Assembly: GCF_011397635.1 (NCBI RefSeq)
Contig: NC_064763.1
Coordinates: forward strand, 21,217,437 to 21,281,436
DNA from: Epinephelus fuscoguttatus
Lineage: Eukaryota > Chordata > Actinopteri > Perciformes > Serranidae
Reading direction: 5' to 3'
DNA: 64,000 nucleotides
A model generated the notes under the pieces. That model did not search any database, was not told the origin of the DNA, and saw nothing but the letters and a program-made list of their open reading frames with translations. The position numbers and the translations under genes were made by a program. Below are positions 23,277 through 42,768 of the stretch, piece after piece. Positions within the stretch are counted from its first letter, which is position 1. Every line of letters begins with the position of its first letter.

Positions 23277-23754
23277 GTAAAAATTACTCAAAAATGACGT
23301 TTGAATATTCCTTCTAAAAATAACTAATAGGTTCGAACCATTCCAGTTTTTTTTTCTTCCCATTATGTCCACAAGAGGGCAAACTAATACAAGGAAACAT
23401 ACTTGTGTATATATATTAATACAAGGAAATATAACTACTTGTAGGTATTTTTATTTCAACATAAACGTCTATGAAAACATTTACATACCTACACATTAAA
23501 ACACATAAAACAACTATAACATTACATTATAATCGGCCGCGGACCTCTCACTCGCCCCCCCTTTCTGACCCGTCACGCAGTGTGTTCAGTGCAGCGGCCC
23601 AGGCCAACGCCCACTTGCAAAGAGGACAGCTGCGCAGTGTTTTTTTTCCCTCCACAATCAAATATCAATTTTCACATTCGAATGTCCATTTTTTTTTTTC
23701 AAATTTGAATTTAAATTCGAATTTAGAATATTCGTTGACAGCCCTAATCCCTAG
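23262..23754. mobile_element. Second hAT-like MITE (family D) inserted at the edge of family A copy 2
   Basis: The element 23270-23746 begins TAGGGCTGTAAAAATTACTC and ends TTCGTTGACAGCCCTA (inverted termini). The target duplication ATCCCTAG is exact at 23262-23269 and 23747-23754 and fits the hAT preference nTnnnnAn. The left copy of that duplication is itself the terminus of the family A element, so this insertion is younger. Confidence 0.85.
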
Positions 23755-24778
23755 TAGGAACCACCTGAAATAAAATATATTTGAGGGGTACTCTGAGTTT
23801 TTGGTTTGGCTCGGCTAATGTCCCATCCACTAACATGGAGGGGCTGGGGAGTCGAACTAAGCCGCGGCCAGTCACCAGGGGATGCTTGAGACATTCTGGC
23901 TTCACGTTTGGGGAGCTGTCATGACGTCAATCTTTATTTATTGTCAATGGTTAAAACTAAGTACAGGAAGTTCAGTCGTGTCTTAAAAGCATGAAACAAA
24001 GTTACTCTTGGCAGTCTAACCATCCATAATGCATTTGGCCGTGGAGGGTCATGACGATAGACTAACTGAAGAAATTAAATCTCTCTTTCTAATTGTCATA
24101 ATGTTCTTACCTCTCCCGAAGTAAACATCTGGGCCAGAAACTGTGAAGAAAGGATTTTTTTAGGAGTATGGAGGTGGTGGTGTTGTAACTCTTAAGGTAG
24201 ACTGAAATTAGGAAATTGCAGTGATTTACTAATAGATTAAATAATGAACATCTTTGATGGGAAAGTGGCTGATCAGAAACTTCCTCTGTCTGAATTCTGA
24301 AATTGTGCCACGCATTTTCAATATATATATTAACTGTAATTTTGGACTTGTGCCTGCTTTGTGCCTGGGTTTGGATTTCTAAACGTATTTCATTTTATCG
24401 CAAGCTTGACATATTTACCATGTCTGTTTCTGTGATTAAATTGAGAACTATAGACGGCCTTTGGCAGGCGAGCAGGTTGCCGCAGTACTCTGACTGCCAT
24501 ACAGGAACATAAGTTATGTGTCTGCATAGGGAAGAGCAGCCACTGTTTATGAGCATGGCGACCTTCATCCAGTCACCTTGGCTATTTTCACGTCTAGTAA
24601 TGTCACAGACAAAGGCTTCACACAGTGGGAATGATTTGAGGACTGTGTGGTTTTATTTTAGCAGTGAATCTGAGGTGTTTTTGATGGCTTAAAAGCTTAA
24701 CTGAAAATGACACAGACAAGACGGGAACTAAGTGCTAAAGAACAAGAGAGAGAACAAGCAGGCCTTTTGTCATGTTAG
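23755..24778. other. Unassigned intergenic sequence
   Basis: No coding exon or repeat structure is recognised in this 1-kb stretch. Confidence 0.4.
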
Positions 24779-25159
24779 CATGCTGATAGGCCTGCGACCT
24801 ATAATTATTTTCACTATTGATAAATCTGCCCATTATGTTTTTGATGAATTGTTTTGTCAGTGAAATTTCAGATATAGTGAAACATGCTGTGTAATTTCCC
24901 AGAGCCCAAGGTGACGTCTTTAAATGGTTTGTTTTATCCGACCAACAGTCCGAAAATCAGAAGATATTCAGTGTATTGTCATGTCTGACAAAAAAAGCAT
25001 CAAATTCTCACTTTTAAGAAGCATAAAACCAGCATAGTTTGGCTTTTTTGCTTAAAAAATTATTAAAACAATTATTCGATTATTAGAATAGTTGCCAGTT
25101 AATTTTCTGCCAATCAGCTAATAGATTAATCGACTATGCTTTGGAGCTCTACATGCTGA
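24779..25159. mobile_element. hAT-like MITE with exact 8-bp target duplication, upstream of esrra
   Basis: The element 24787-25151 begins TAGGCCTGCGACC and ends GGAGCTCTA (degraded inverted termini). CATGCTGA is repeated exactly at 24779-24786 and 25152-25159. The body has the subterminal ATTATTTTCACTATTGATAA and ATAGATTAATCGACTATG blocks typical of a common fish MITE. It ends 187 bases before the esrra start-codon exon. Confidence 0.8.
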
Positions 25160-25343
25160 CAATGAAAAATCCAGGTGCTTTTAACTGTCCATGCTTTCTG
25201 CAACAACAACAGATCATGATCTTCTAATTCAGGTTTTGGTCCTTTTTTCCAGGTGGCATGACAGTAGCTAAAAAGCCAAAGATGTGAGGTAAAAGGTTTT
25301 ATACTCTTATTGACTATGTTTGTTTTTTACCCCTCTAGACATC

Positions 25344-33854
<8,511 letters not shown>

Positions 33855-34040
33855 AGCGGCAAGCAGCAGGAGGACGCAGAGAAAAGACCCAACAGAGATC
33901 TAGTCTTCAAGAGTGGATGAGTGGATTTGTGAGAAGTGAAAGATTTTATTAGAGAATTATTAATGAGGAAAATGGTCCTTTCCCCTCTTTTTCCATAGGC
34001 TACATGAAAGGAACACGAGAAAATAAAAACCTAAGTAAGA
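33855..34040 (+). other. esrra: esrra 3' UTR with a candidate polyadenylation signal
   Basis: AATAAA at 34022-34027 lies about 170 bases after the stop codon. Longer 3' UTRs are possible; sequence to 35.2 kb has no gene I recognise. Confidence 0.5.
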
Positions 34041-35269
34041 TGTAACTGCCACGCTTCAGTAAAAAGCTCCGAGATCAAAGAGTGACAACATTTAACATGA
34101 ACGCCAGACTACTTCTCAGTTTCAACTAATTTCATGGTGTGTTTCATCACAGCGTTGATCTGCAGTTGCATAACCGCTGAAGAACATTTCGGCACCCGAG
34201 AACAGACTGCAAACATGTGGCTTTTGAACTTTTTAAAAACGAAGCAACATCTACTCATGGAAGCCATACTAACATATCCGGCGAGAGACTCGAGGGTCCA
34301 GTATAGGGTCAGGTTGACATGCACATGGAGTGCTTGTATTTACTATAGTTTAGTGTGCCGTTGTAGGCAAATTCATAGGAATTACTTGCAATATGTTAAA
34401 AGCAATATACTGACTCGATTATTCTGTCACATTTAAAATGTGGATAAAAAGGTGAGACATCTAGTTGTGTGTGTGTGTGTATATTAGTCGTTCTCCACTC
34501 TCAGAACCCCAAGTGCTGATCTCTGAGACCTGGTAGAGACTGGTTTGTGTCGGGTATGCTGCGAGTAGATTTAAAAATGACATTTCTGGGGTTAACTACC
34601 GGAGTTGGGAACCACTGATGTACATAGTAGGTGCAGAATTCTTTATAAAAGGTTGTGCAATTGATCTGTAGTCCAGGAGAAGTGCATATGAAGACTGTGT
34701 GCTCATGGAATGTGCTACGTGGAAGGGGATATAATCAGTGTTGTATGTACACACCAAAAAAAATGGCTTCCATACAAGCAAGCGTGTGCGTCCATGTGCA
34801 GTCCAAACTAATGAGCTACACTGAGATCAGGGAAGAACACAACTCTTTGACATTAAAGCGTGGCAACAACAGTGCTTAGATAAGAAATGCATATGCCTCA
34901 TCTGCTTTTTTTTTTAAATATACGATTCTCTGCTAGATCTAACCACTCTTTTTGACTTCAGCAGCTGCGCTGTTCAAAAACAGTGGTCGGACCTATTTGA
35001 TTTGTGGGCTATGACACTAATCCATATGATTGATAAGTGTATGATGAGATTTGGCTGCATTTTCTGCAGTCGTAAAGAGCGTTGCGTAAAAGATCTCGAT
35101 TGTTTCGATGAGAGATTTCCTCATTCGTGTACGTACATCTGTCGAACCTGTAGGTGCCCGGAATGGGCTCAGGACAATGCAACATATGCAACATCTTCCT
35201 CTTGGATGTTGAAACCTTGTCTGACGACATCCTGAAAGTCCTACTCATTGTCTAGCAGGTTTGTGTACT
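34041..35269. other. Possible extended esrra 3' UTR or intergenic sequence
   Basis: No conserved ORF is visible; the short ORFs here have no family resemblance. A short (GT)n lies at about 34465-34480. Confidence 0.4.
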
Positions 35270-35598
35270 TTAAAGGTATACTATGCAGAATTGTGGTTCC
35301 AGTTTTTGAGTAAGTAAATGCCAACTCCAGATTCAGTCTTGTTGAGCGTTTTGCCACGCTGTCTGCACTGTTTCTCTTGGATGCCTGCTGCTAACGATCT
35401 GGCACCTGGTTGCTACCTTTACAAAAAGGGAGTACGCGCCCATAAAGGTCCCGAACGTAGAAAATACGAAGAAAGTAAGAAAATGCAGGCAGAAAACAAT
35501 TCCCCGCCACACACTTCTAGTGAGTCATAAGAGATGATTGAGTGGAATACTTCTCTGAGACCATATTTTTAGGAAAATCCTGCATAGTATATCTTTAA
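35270..35598. mobile_element. TTAA-target MITE
   Basis: The element 35274-35594 has inverted termini AGGTATACTATGCAGAATT and (reversed from the right end) AGATATACTATGCAGGATT, with TTAA on both sides (35270-35273 and 35595-35598). About 321 bases, no coding capacity. Confidence 0.7.
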
Positions 35599-37745
35599 AC
35601 TAGAAAGGATCATTATAGTACGCTTCCCATGCAATGCAGAGCTACAGTATCTGATGTCAGCCATCAGATATTTAGTGGCCAAAGGGCCATTGATCTTTCA
35701 GCCATGTACAGTTCCATTTGAATAAACAGAAACATGCAATTTATAGTGGAATAATAATAATAAAGCCAGCAAATGTGATACAAATCCCCCATTATGATTA
35801 TATTTGTGCAGCTTACAGTGTTCTGAAATTTGTAAAGACTTGAAACTTGCTTTTTCATACATTTTACTTTCTAGGATTTAAGGGTATTTTATTTACATTG
35901 TGACACTGTTGTGGGTTTGGTATTGAAATGAAGCTTTCCATTCAGGATATTGTGAGGTTTTTTTTTTTAAATGTAAGCAGTTGTCTGAAACTGATTGTCA
36001 TTTTAGGGATCAATTTACATGGCTCTATAGATTTAGCGGCACGGCGAGGCTACAGAGGGCTACCTCAGGAGGCAGAGTAAGCCAGACGGCCAAATAACTG
36101 TGGAGACAAAATGTAAGTCTTGATCTTTTGATTTGTCGACTTAAATTTGAACATTGGGTTTATTGGATGTCTTTTACAGTTGCGAAAACACCTGAGATCA
36201 CTTTTTTGTTTTGTTCTCATAACTTTAAGGTGTATATGGCTCATTTCTCATGCTCTATAAAATGACCCGTGGTACACTGTCTCACACTGGGTGGCAAACC
36301 TACAGTTGGTGTGGCTTTACAGGAATAATGGTGCAGCTTGAAAACACTGGAGGTCATTTACGGCAGTTTAACTTGTAACACACGGGTGTTATGATAGCAG
36401 CAGGGGGTGTTGCGGATTAGGGACTGATACCCTGTGAAATCTGACACTCTCCTATTTGGTTTTGTGTTCATAAGTTACAAATTACGTGTTTCTATAGATT
36501 CCTGGGTCGAATTAGAGCTGCTAAAGTTTATTCTTACTAACACAGTCATTCAACAATAGTAGTTTTTTTTAAAAAAAATTAGCATACCAATATGTTCTAG
36601 GTACGGTGGGTTAGGGTGAAGGCAGGGTCATTTGCAGTGTCATTGTTGAAGTTATATAGTCATTTGTAGTTTTATTAAATATGTGCGCATTAATATAAAT
36701 GAGCAATACAATAAATTACCAAACCTCACACATTTCCTTGTATAGCCACAGTGTACATTTAACATTGCCAGTTATAATGAAGAATAGCTACTAAACGTTA
36801 TATTATTTAGAAGTTCCAATCAATGTTTGTATTTTGAAAGACTATTTAAATGATTAAATTCTATTTTTTACTCAATTTACTGTTGTTCGTTGACACTGCT
36901 TTATTTTTGTGTGTGATATTGGCTGTGACTTTCTGTGTGTAGATTTTTTTTTTTTCATTTAGATAAAACAGTTTGATGTCCTTGTCTAAACATGTTCACA
37001 TTAAAAAAAAAAATCACTGTGAAAAAAGTGAGATCTTCCACTGTCTGATGCAACGGGGAGTGGATTATTGTAGGTGCTTTGTGTTGTGTAATAAATGGAC
37101 ACACCACCACCACATATCATCGGTCTCATCTCTCCCTGTGTGTAGTTATGTGTGTTTGTTTGTGTGTGTGTTAGATGGGGGCAGTGTGGTGAAGACTACT
37201 GTTTAAACTGTCAACTTCATGATTAAATGATCTTTGTGCACATATCACAGTCCATCAAAGGTTGGGCATAACCTAAATGCTGGACAGACTTCACATGCAG
37301 TTCCTGAGCATGAGAAACAAATACTCATTCAAAAATAAAACAATACAAGGATAGTAGTAGCTAAACGATTTGCCTCCAGGCATTTGTGAATTAATTTTGC
37401 ACATCCGGCTGCAGGTGTCAGTTTGTGAAACAGCATTGGAGGTTTCGACCTTTGTGGCGACAATATCCTGCCAAGCCTTTGTAGGACTTCCAAAGAGTGC
37501 TTGAGCTACATAGGCTTTGAATTAGACTACAGGGATTTGCAACCTCACTAATTGTAATATTGTTCTTTCACATCCTCCACGTCCATGTAGGTTTCCTTGC
37601 TTCATATTTAATTACCAGCCGTGATAATATAGCAACCGCTAGCATTGCTTTCACCTTGTGAGTCCATGTTTGTGTGTGTCATCATGCCAAAATGTGGTCC
37701 TGGAGATACCTATTGTAGCGGCAACTACCACAGAAGCCATTTTGA
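35599..37745. other. Unassigned intergenic sequence
   Basis: No coding exon is recognised. A GC-richer block at 36030-36110 ends at a donor-like AAAATGTAAGTC (36107-36118), but no acceptor/ORF combination supports an exon call. Confidence 0.35.
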
Positions 37746-39040
37746 GTACAACCCAGCTCCCAGGAAATTCAGGACGCTGTGTGAAATTTGAATAAAAACA
37801 ATGCATTTGACATATATTCAAGCGATTACAATGTAAGGATGAAATATTTAATGTTCAAACTGACTGTAAATATACACTCATGCGGATTTTAATGCCTGTA
37901 ACATGTTCCAAAAAAGCTGAGGCAGGGGCATGTTTACCAGTGTTACATCACTTTTTCTTTTAACAACACTCAGTAAGCTTTGGATTTACTGGTCCATTTA
38001 TGTCCTAACCCTCACCTTTGGTCATGAGGTGTGGGTAATGACCGAAAGATTGAGATCCCGGATACAAGTGGCCGAAATGAATTTCCTCTGAAGGCTCAGC
38101 CTTAAAAATAGGGTAAGGAGCTCGGACATCCGGAGGGAGCTTAAAGTTGAGCTGCTGCTCCTTTGCGTTGAAAGGGGTCAGTTGAGGTGGTTCGGACATC
38201 TGATCAGGGTGCCTCTCTCGTTAGAGGTATTCTGGCACGGCCAACTGGTAGGAGGCCACGGGGCAGACCCAGAACACACCATAGGATAAGCCAGGTCCCG
38301 GGGGCAGCAGGCTAAGCAAAGTATTCCAGACATCCTCCTCCCTAGCAGCACTTTCCAGTTCCTCCTGGGGGACCTCGCAGCGTTCACAGGCCAGACGGGA
38401 TATGTAACCCCTCCAGTGTGCTCTGGGTCCGCCCCGGGGCCTCTAACAGTGGGACGTGCCTAAAACAGGAGATCAGGAGGCATGCTGATGAGATGCCCGA
38501 ACCACCTCAACTGACTCCTTTTGACGTGAAGGAGCAGCAGCTCTACTCCGAACTGCCTCCGGATGTCCGAGCTCCTTACCCTATCTCTAAGGCTGAGCCC
38601 AGCCACCCCACGGAGGAAACTCATTTCAGTCGCTCGTATCCGCGACCTCATTCTTTCCATTATTACCCAGAGCCCATGACCATAGGTGAGGGTTGAGACA
38701 TAGGTGGACCAAGAAATCAAAAGCTTTGCCTTCCGATTCAGCTCCTTCTTCACCACAAGGGTCCAGCACAGCTGGCTGCATCACTGCAGACACAGCGCCA
38801 AACCACCGATCCATCTCACACTCCATTCTACCCTCACTCCTGAACAAGACCCCGAGATACTTGGACTCCCTCGCTTGGGGCAGTAACCCTCTCCCAACAC
38901 AGAGAGGGCAATCCACCATTTTCCGGCAGAGAAAATGTTTTTTATTGAATATAGGTCAAAAAAGATTGGGAAGTCATTGTATTCTGTTTATATTTATGTT
39001 TTACACAATGTCCCAGCTTTATTTGGAATTGGGGTTGTAC
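37746..39040. mobile_element. DNA transposon with GTACAACCC termini, interrupted by LINE sequence
   Basis: The left terminus GTACAACCCAGCTCC continues to CAGGACGCTGTGTGAAAT. The right end, reversed, reads GTACAACCCCAATTCC and GGGACATTGTGTAAAAC. The body from 37900 to 37980 (TTCCAAAAAAGCTGAGGCAG, CAGGGGCATGTTTACCAGTG) belongs to the same element. Antisense LINE material from about 37990 to 38925 interrupts it. Superfamily not certain (Tc1/mariner-sized termini). Confidence 0.6.
37990..38925. mobile_element. LINE ORF2 C-terminal fragments in inverted (fold-back) arrangement
   Basis: On the minus strand (38919 down to about 38470), frames encode MECEMDRWFGAVSAVMQP, MSFLRGVAGLSLRDRVRSSD and LLLHVKRSQLRWFGHL, characteristic of the end of a non-LTR retrotransposon ORF2. 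The plus strand at 38010-38210 encodes the same region again (LTFGHEVWVMTERL, RSQLRWFGHL-like). The two pieces are therefore inverted duplicates about 500 bases apart. Frameshifts and stops show it is dead. Confidence 0.7.
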
Positions 39041-39645
39041 TTTGCCAGATCTTTAGATCACTGTCTTAATACAGATTTTCATCAACACAGTAATGTCGCA
39101 ACTGTTCAAGATGTAGTCATGAAACTTTATAGGTGTGTAGTTGAGATGTCAAATACAGTGATGATGACAGAGATGTAGTACAGGTCAAACCCCTGCCACA
39201 CAAATAACAGTATGAAAGAACATTTGAAATGTAACAAGAACTTTGAACTCTTGCGCCCCTCCCAGTCCTACACCCTCCTCTGTTTGAGAGGCAACTTTCA
39301 TTTCAAGTGGAAACATTCCACTCTGTTCATGAGTCATTATGACAGGCCTTGCAGCGTGGCTATTCTGCCTAAATAATAATGCCAAAGATTTACAGGAGGG
39401 CAGAGGGGGCCTTTTATTGTGACATAATGAGCTTACTCCCCAGCATTGTCAGCAGCATTAGTGCTGTCTACACCCATTCTGCATCAGGAGCAGAGGGTCT
39501 CCAAGGATATCTCAGACCTTGTATTTGAGGCACCTCAACAACATAAGTCAAAGGACCCTCCCCGTCCTGGTACATCCAGCATTCTTGGGGTTTGTGTTAG
39601 CTTGACTCTGTATAGCTTGCATGGGGTCCCATAAACTATTCAGAA
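39041..39645. other. Unassigned sequence
   Basis: No gene recognised. The stretch 39240-39480 is of ordinary complexity rather than AT-rich, but has no conserved-looking reading frame. Confidence 0.35.
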
Positions 39646-39649
39646 TCAT

Positions 39650-40260
39650 CATCTTCTTGGCTTTATGTTGGTTGGCAATCAGCATTAAGGTACAGTATTG
39701 CCACCCACTATATACCCCCAACACAAAACAAAATAAAACAAACCAGAAAAAAAATCAGAGTACTAAATTCTCTTGATCAGCTCAGGTTCTTTCAGACATT
39801 CTAGCAGTCTTCCTGAGCCGATGTCAGATACATATTTTAAACTGAGTTCTTCCACTCCAACCTTCCTGACTTCCCTCTTAAATGTTTCTCATACTTAAGA
39901 ATACCTTTGCCGGTGCAACATTACATGTTCCACTGGTTAATCAACTTGACAGTGCTCACATAATCCTGAAGGATGTTTGCTTATGAAGGGCAGTGTTGGA
40001 AGTGTGGTACGTCCTACTCTTAGCCTTATTAAGATATTCTCCTCTCTAGTACACCTTTAAGCTGACATCACTGTGGCAACTTCTCTTTGTCAAAATCTGA
40101 AATTGGATGAGCCAGGTTTAAAGTTCCTAGGACATCTTCTTTTTGTTTTTTTAAGTTTAATAGTATCCCACTCTATTCACTCTCTGTGAATGAGACATTG
40201 AGGTCTGCCTCCTCATGTAAGGAAGCTTACAGTAGGGGGAGGTGTTGAGATATCCAAAGG
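39650..40260 (-). mobile_element. Probable antisense LINE fragment
   Basis: It starts with TTGGCTTTATGTTGGTTGGCAATCAGCATTAAGGTACAGTATTGCCACCCACTA-type sequence, a recurrent reversed 3' terminus of fish non-LTR elements. Degraded sequence follows up to about 40250. The call rests on pattern memory; no second copy exists here and no ORF survives. Confidence 0.35.
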
Positions 40261-40415
40261 CATGGAGCAATAGGTGTCTGAGTTGTAAATATACAATTTA
40301 GACTGGGACAGATGAAATCATGTCCTCAGATCACTGAAGTATTTATGCATAATCCCTTCATATAGGTCCAGATAGATAGAAAGATAGGCATACTGCATCT
40401 GGCATACTATCTGTC

Positions 40416-41681
40416 TGTTCCAGTACCCATACCACCATACCATATAGTATGCCAGAAAAAGATTTAGTAGGTCCTAATGCAATATGCCAAAAATACCAGG
40501 ATGTTCTACCACATCCGGTCCAATTTTGCAGTCTGTAAGCCAGCATGCTTTTCTGGCTATTCTGACCCACAATCGTCTGTGCAGCTGATGACACGTCTCA
40601 TCAGCTGAGCCACAAACAGATGACAGCTTGACAGCTGATTGACAGCTGTCAGAAGTCGTAATGACGGATGACAGCACATTCAATTAACTGATCAGTCGAA
40701 TAGTAATAATAGGAATATTGATTGCTTAAGTCAAGGGTCGGCAACCTTTTCTATTGAAAAGAGCCATTATTGGCCAAAAAAAAAAAGAAAAAAAATCTGT
40801 CTGTAACTGCAAAACATGTTTGAATAAAGGTAACAGCCTATTAAGTCTAAATTAGCCAATCAACATTACCGATAGGTCCAAATGAGCATTTATTAATATG
40901 ATTTACTACAAGGTGTCTACTCTGCAGTGGACTATTTATAATTATTTAGTACTTTAACTTTGCAGCATTGGTGGTGAAAACAAATGAATCTGTCTACACA
41001 TTATTTAATCCTCTATTTTCCTCAAAGACTTTTCCTTTTTTGGATTCAGAATCCATAGCTAGCCTTGCTAGAGAGACCCCACACCACCGCTACTGAAGTT
41101 AAGCAAAATTTAGAGGAAAAGGCACCAGGTCATAGGCGTATGATTTACATTTTAGTTTAGTTTACATTACAACATTTTTTAATTCGATGTATAGGCTACG
41201 CATTTTTCCAGAATCTAGAATGCAATAATTACTTTAGGTGTACACCGACAAATGAAAATCTCAATGTTAAAAAATAATTTTTATAATATTCCTTTCAATA
41301 TAATTTTATGTCAAAGCCACAGGGAGCCAAAGGAGAGGGTCTAAATGTATCAGGGTCAATTATGCTGCAGTAATATGTCTGACAAGTCCAATGCAAAATA
41401 GCAACATCAGAGCTCTCCAGGTTGACCTCCATCTGTAACAAGCTTGGTGAAACAGCATTTTGTTTTATCTCTAGGTAATGGATATAAGAGTAAGGGTCAA
41501 AGTTCAGGGCGTAATTTTACGAAGATGTATGTTCCAATTGTGTGAACACTGCATGCAACAGTACGTACTTTTTAAGGGCAGCTGCAGTACATACTAAAAG
41601 TAAAAAGTAAGAGATTAAGATAGCACCCTAAATCTTCTTCTGGCATACTATTCAGTATGGTAGTACAGGTATTGGAACACA
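40416..41681. mobile_element. TIR element (TGTTCCAGTACC type) carrying a nested hAT-like copy
   Basis: The left end TGTTCCAGTACCCATACCAC, followed by AGTATGCCAGAAAAAGATTTAG, matches the right end read in reverse (TGTTCCAATACCTGTACTAC, AGTATGCCAGAAGAAGATTTAG): an inverted repeat of about 50 bases. The interior holds a hAT-like copy (40732-41330). No transposase ORF is visible. Confidence 0.6.
40732..41330 (-). mobile_element. hAT-like element, truncated inverted copy of the 7570-8410 family
   Basis: It begins CAAGGGTCGGCAACC. Internal sequence (TTAGCCAATCAACATTACCG, TTTACTACAAGGTGTCTA and ACTTTAACTTTGCAGCA) matches the reverse complement of 8130-8290. The distal terminus is lost, ending near AGCCAAAGGAGAGG. 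It has a poly-A stretch near 40777-40795. Confidence 0.65.
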
Positions 41682-41713
41682 CAGTTACTCTGTTCATATA
41701 TATTTACTGAACT

Positions 41714-42330
41714 CCCTAGACCAGTGGTTCTCAACTGGTGGGTCGGGACCCAAAAGTAGGACGCGGATTCACAAATCTTTTGTGAAATATTGTAACTTTT
41801 TTCCTCAAAATTTTATGACCTTTTTCTCAAAATCTTACAACTTTTTCTAAAACTTTTATGACCTTTTCTTAATGTCAAAATTTAATGTTTTTTCTCAATA
41901 TTTTGACTTTTTTGCCAAATTTTGTTTCCTTGAAATCTTACTTTTTTCTCAAAATTTTATGATTTCTTTCTCAAAATTTTGACTTTTTTCTAAAAATTCC
42001 TAACTTTTTCTTAAAATTTTACAACTTTTTTTTTGCAAAATATTGCAACTTCGTTCATGTAATTTTACAACTTTTTTTTTTTTTGAGAAATATTTTTCCC
42101 AAAATTCTCAAAATGTTAGTCTGTATATTACATACAATAGTCAGTGCAAAGATGATTAATAGACACGATTACGTGCCGAAAGACTATTGTATTTCATAAA
42201 AAAAAGTCATAAAATTTCAAAGACGTGTCTATGAAATAGATTTGAGAGTCAAAAATTTGGGTCACGACTTAATGACTGAGGAAAAATGTGGGTCCTGAGG
42301 ATAGACCAGTTGAGAACCACTGCCCTACTA
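41714..42330. mobile_element. hAT-like MITE (CAGTGGTTCTCAACTGG type)
   Basis: The element 41722-42322 has inverted termini CAGTGGTTCTCAACTGG and CCAGTTGAGAACCACTG, a perfect 17-base match. Flanking 8-mers CCCTAGAC and CCCTACTA agree at the first five positions. The interior 41780-42080 is a degenerate tandem repeat of CTTTTTCTCAAAATTTTA-like units. A fragment of a related terminus lies near 45130-45170. Confidence 0.75.
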
Positions 42331-42639
42331 TAGGAATAACATATATATTTTTAATTTGGCTGTGTTCCCCTTTAAGTTTCAGGGCACTGTAATTCTCCAG
42401 TATTTTCAGTGATAAGAAATAATGACACAGCTCCTTGTGAAAAATGTAGAAATTAGGTTGTGCTTTCATGAATCTATCCTCATGAACAAATACTACATCA
42501 GACATAAGGCTGTTAGCTAGCAGATGGCGCAGTAAATACAGATTTAGCAGGCCCAAATCTGGACGCGTGGTTAAGTCCCAGCAGTCAAACTCAAGGTGGG
42601 ACACTAGTGTAGGTAACAGTACGGTAAAGTTACACTGGC

Positions 42640-42768
42640 AACCGGCTTGGGGTGTGTGTGGGTGTGTGTGTGAGAGAGAGAACGCAAACGCAGCACGCCT
42701 TTCAGTTAGCACGTCCTGCAAACCTACAGCAGGATCCTACCCAACGCTAGCTAAGTTATATAGCCACA
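42640..42768 (+). promoter_or_regulatory. prdx5: Putative prdx5 promoter/5' UTR
   Basis: The sequence immediately before the prdx5 start codon becomes less AT-rich and includes ACGCAAACGCAGCACGCC. It starts after a (GT)n/(GA)n run at 42651-42680. No TATA box is evident at a sensible distance. The exact start site cannot be read from sequence. Confidence 0.35.

Noticed and set aside
38693-39178. 161-codon plus-strand ORF
   Set aside because: It is antisense to the LINE ORF2 fragment and continues through the transposon terminus.
42269-42721. 150-codon minus-strand ORF upstream of prdx5
   Set aside because: It starts in the prdx5 promoter region and runs into a hAT-like MITE; no protein-like conservation is recognisable.
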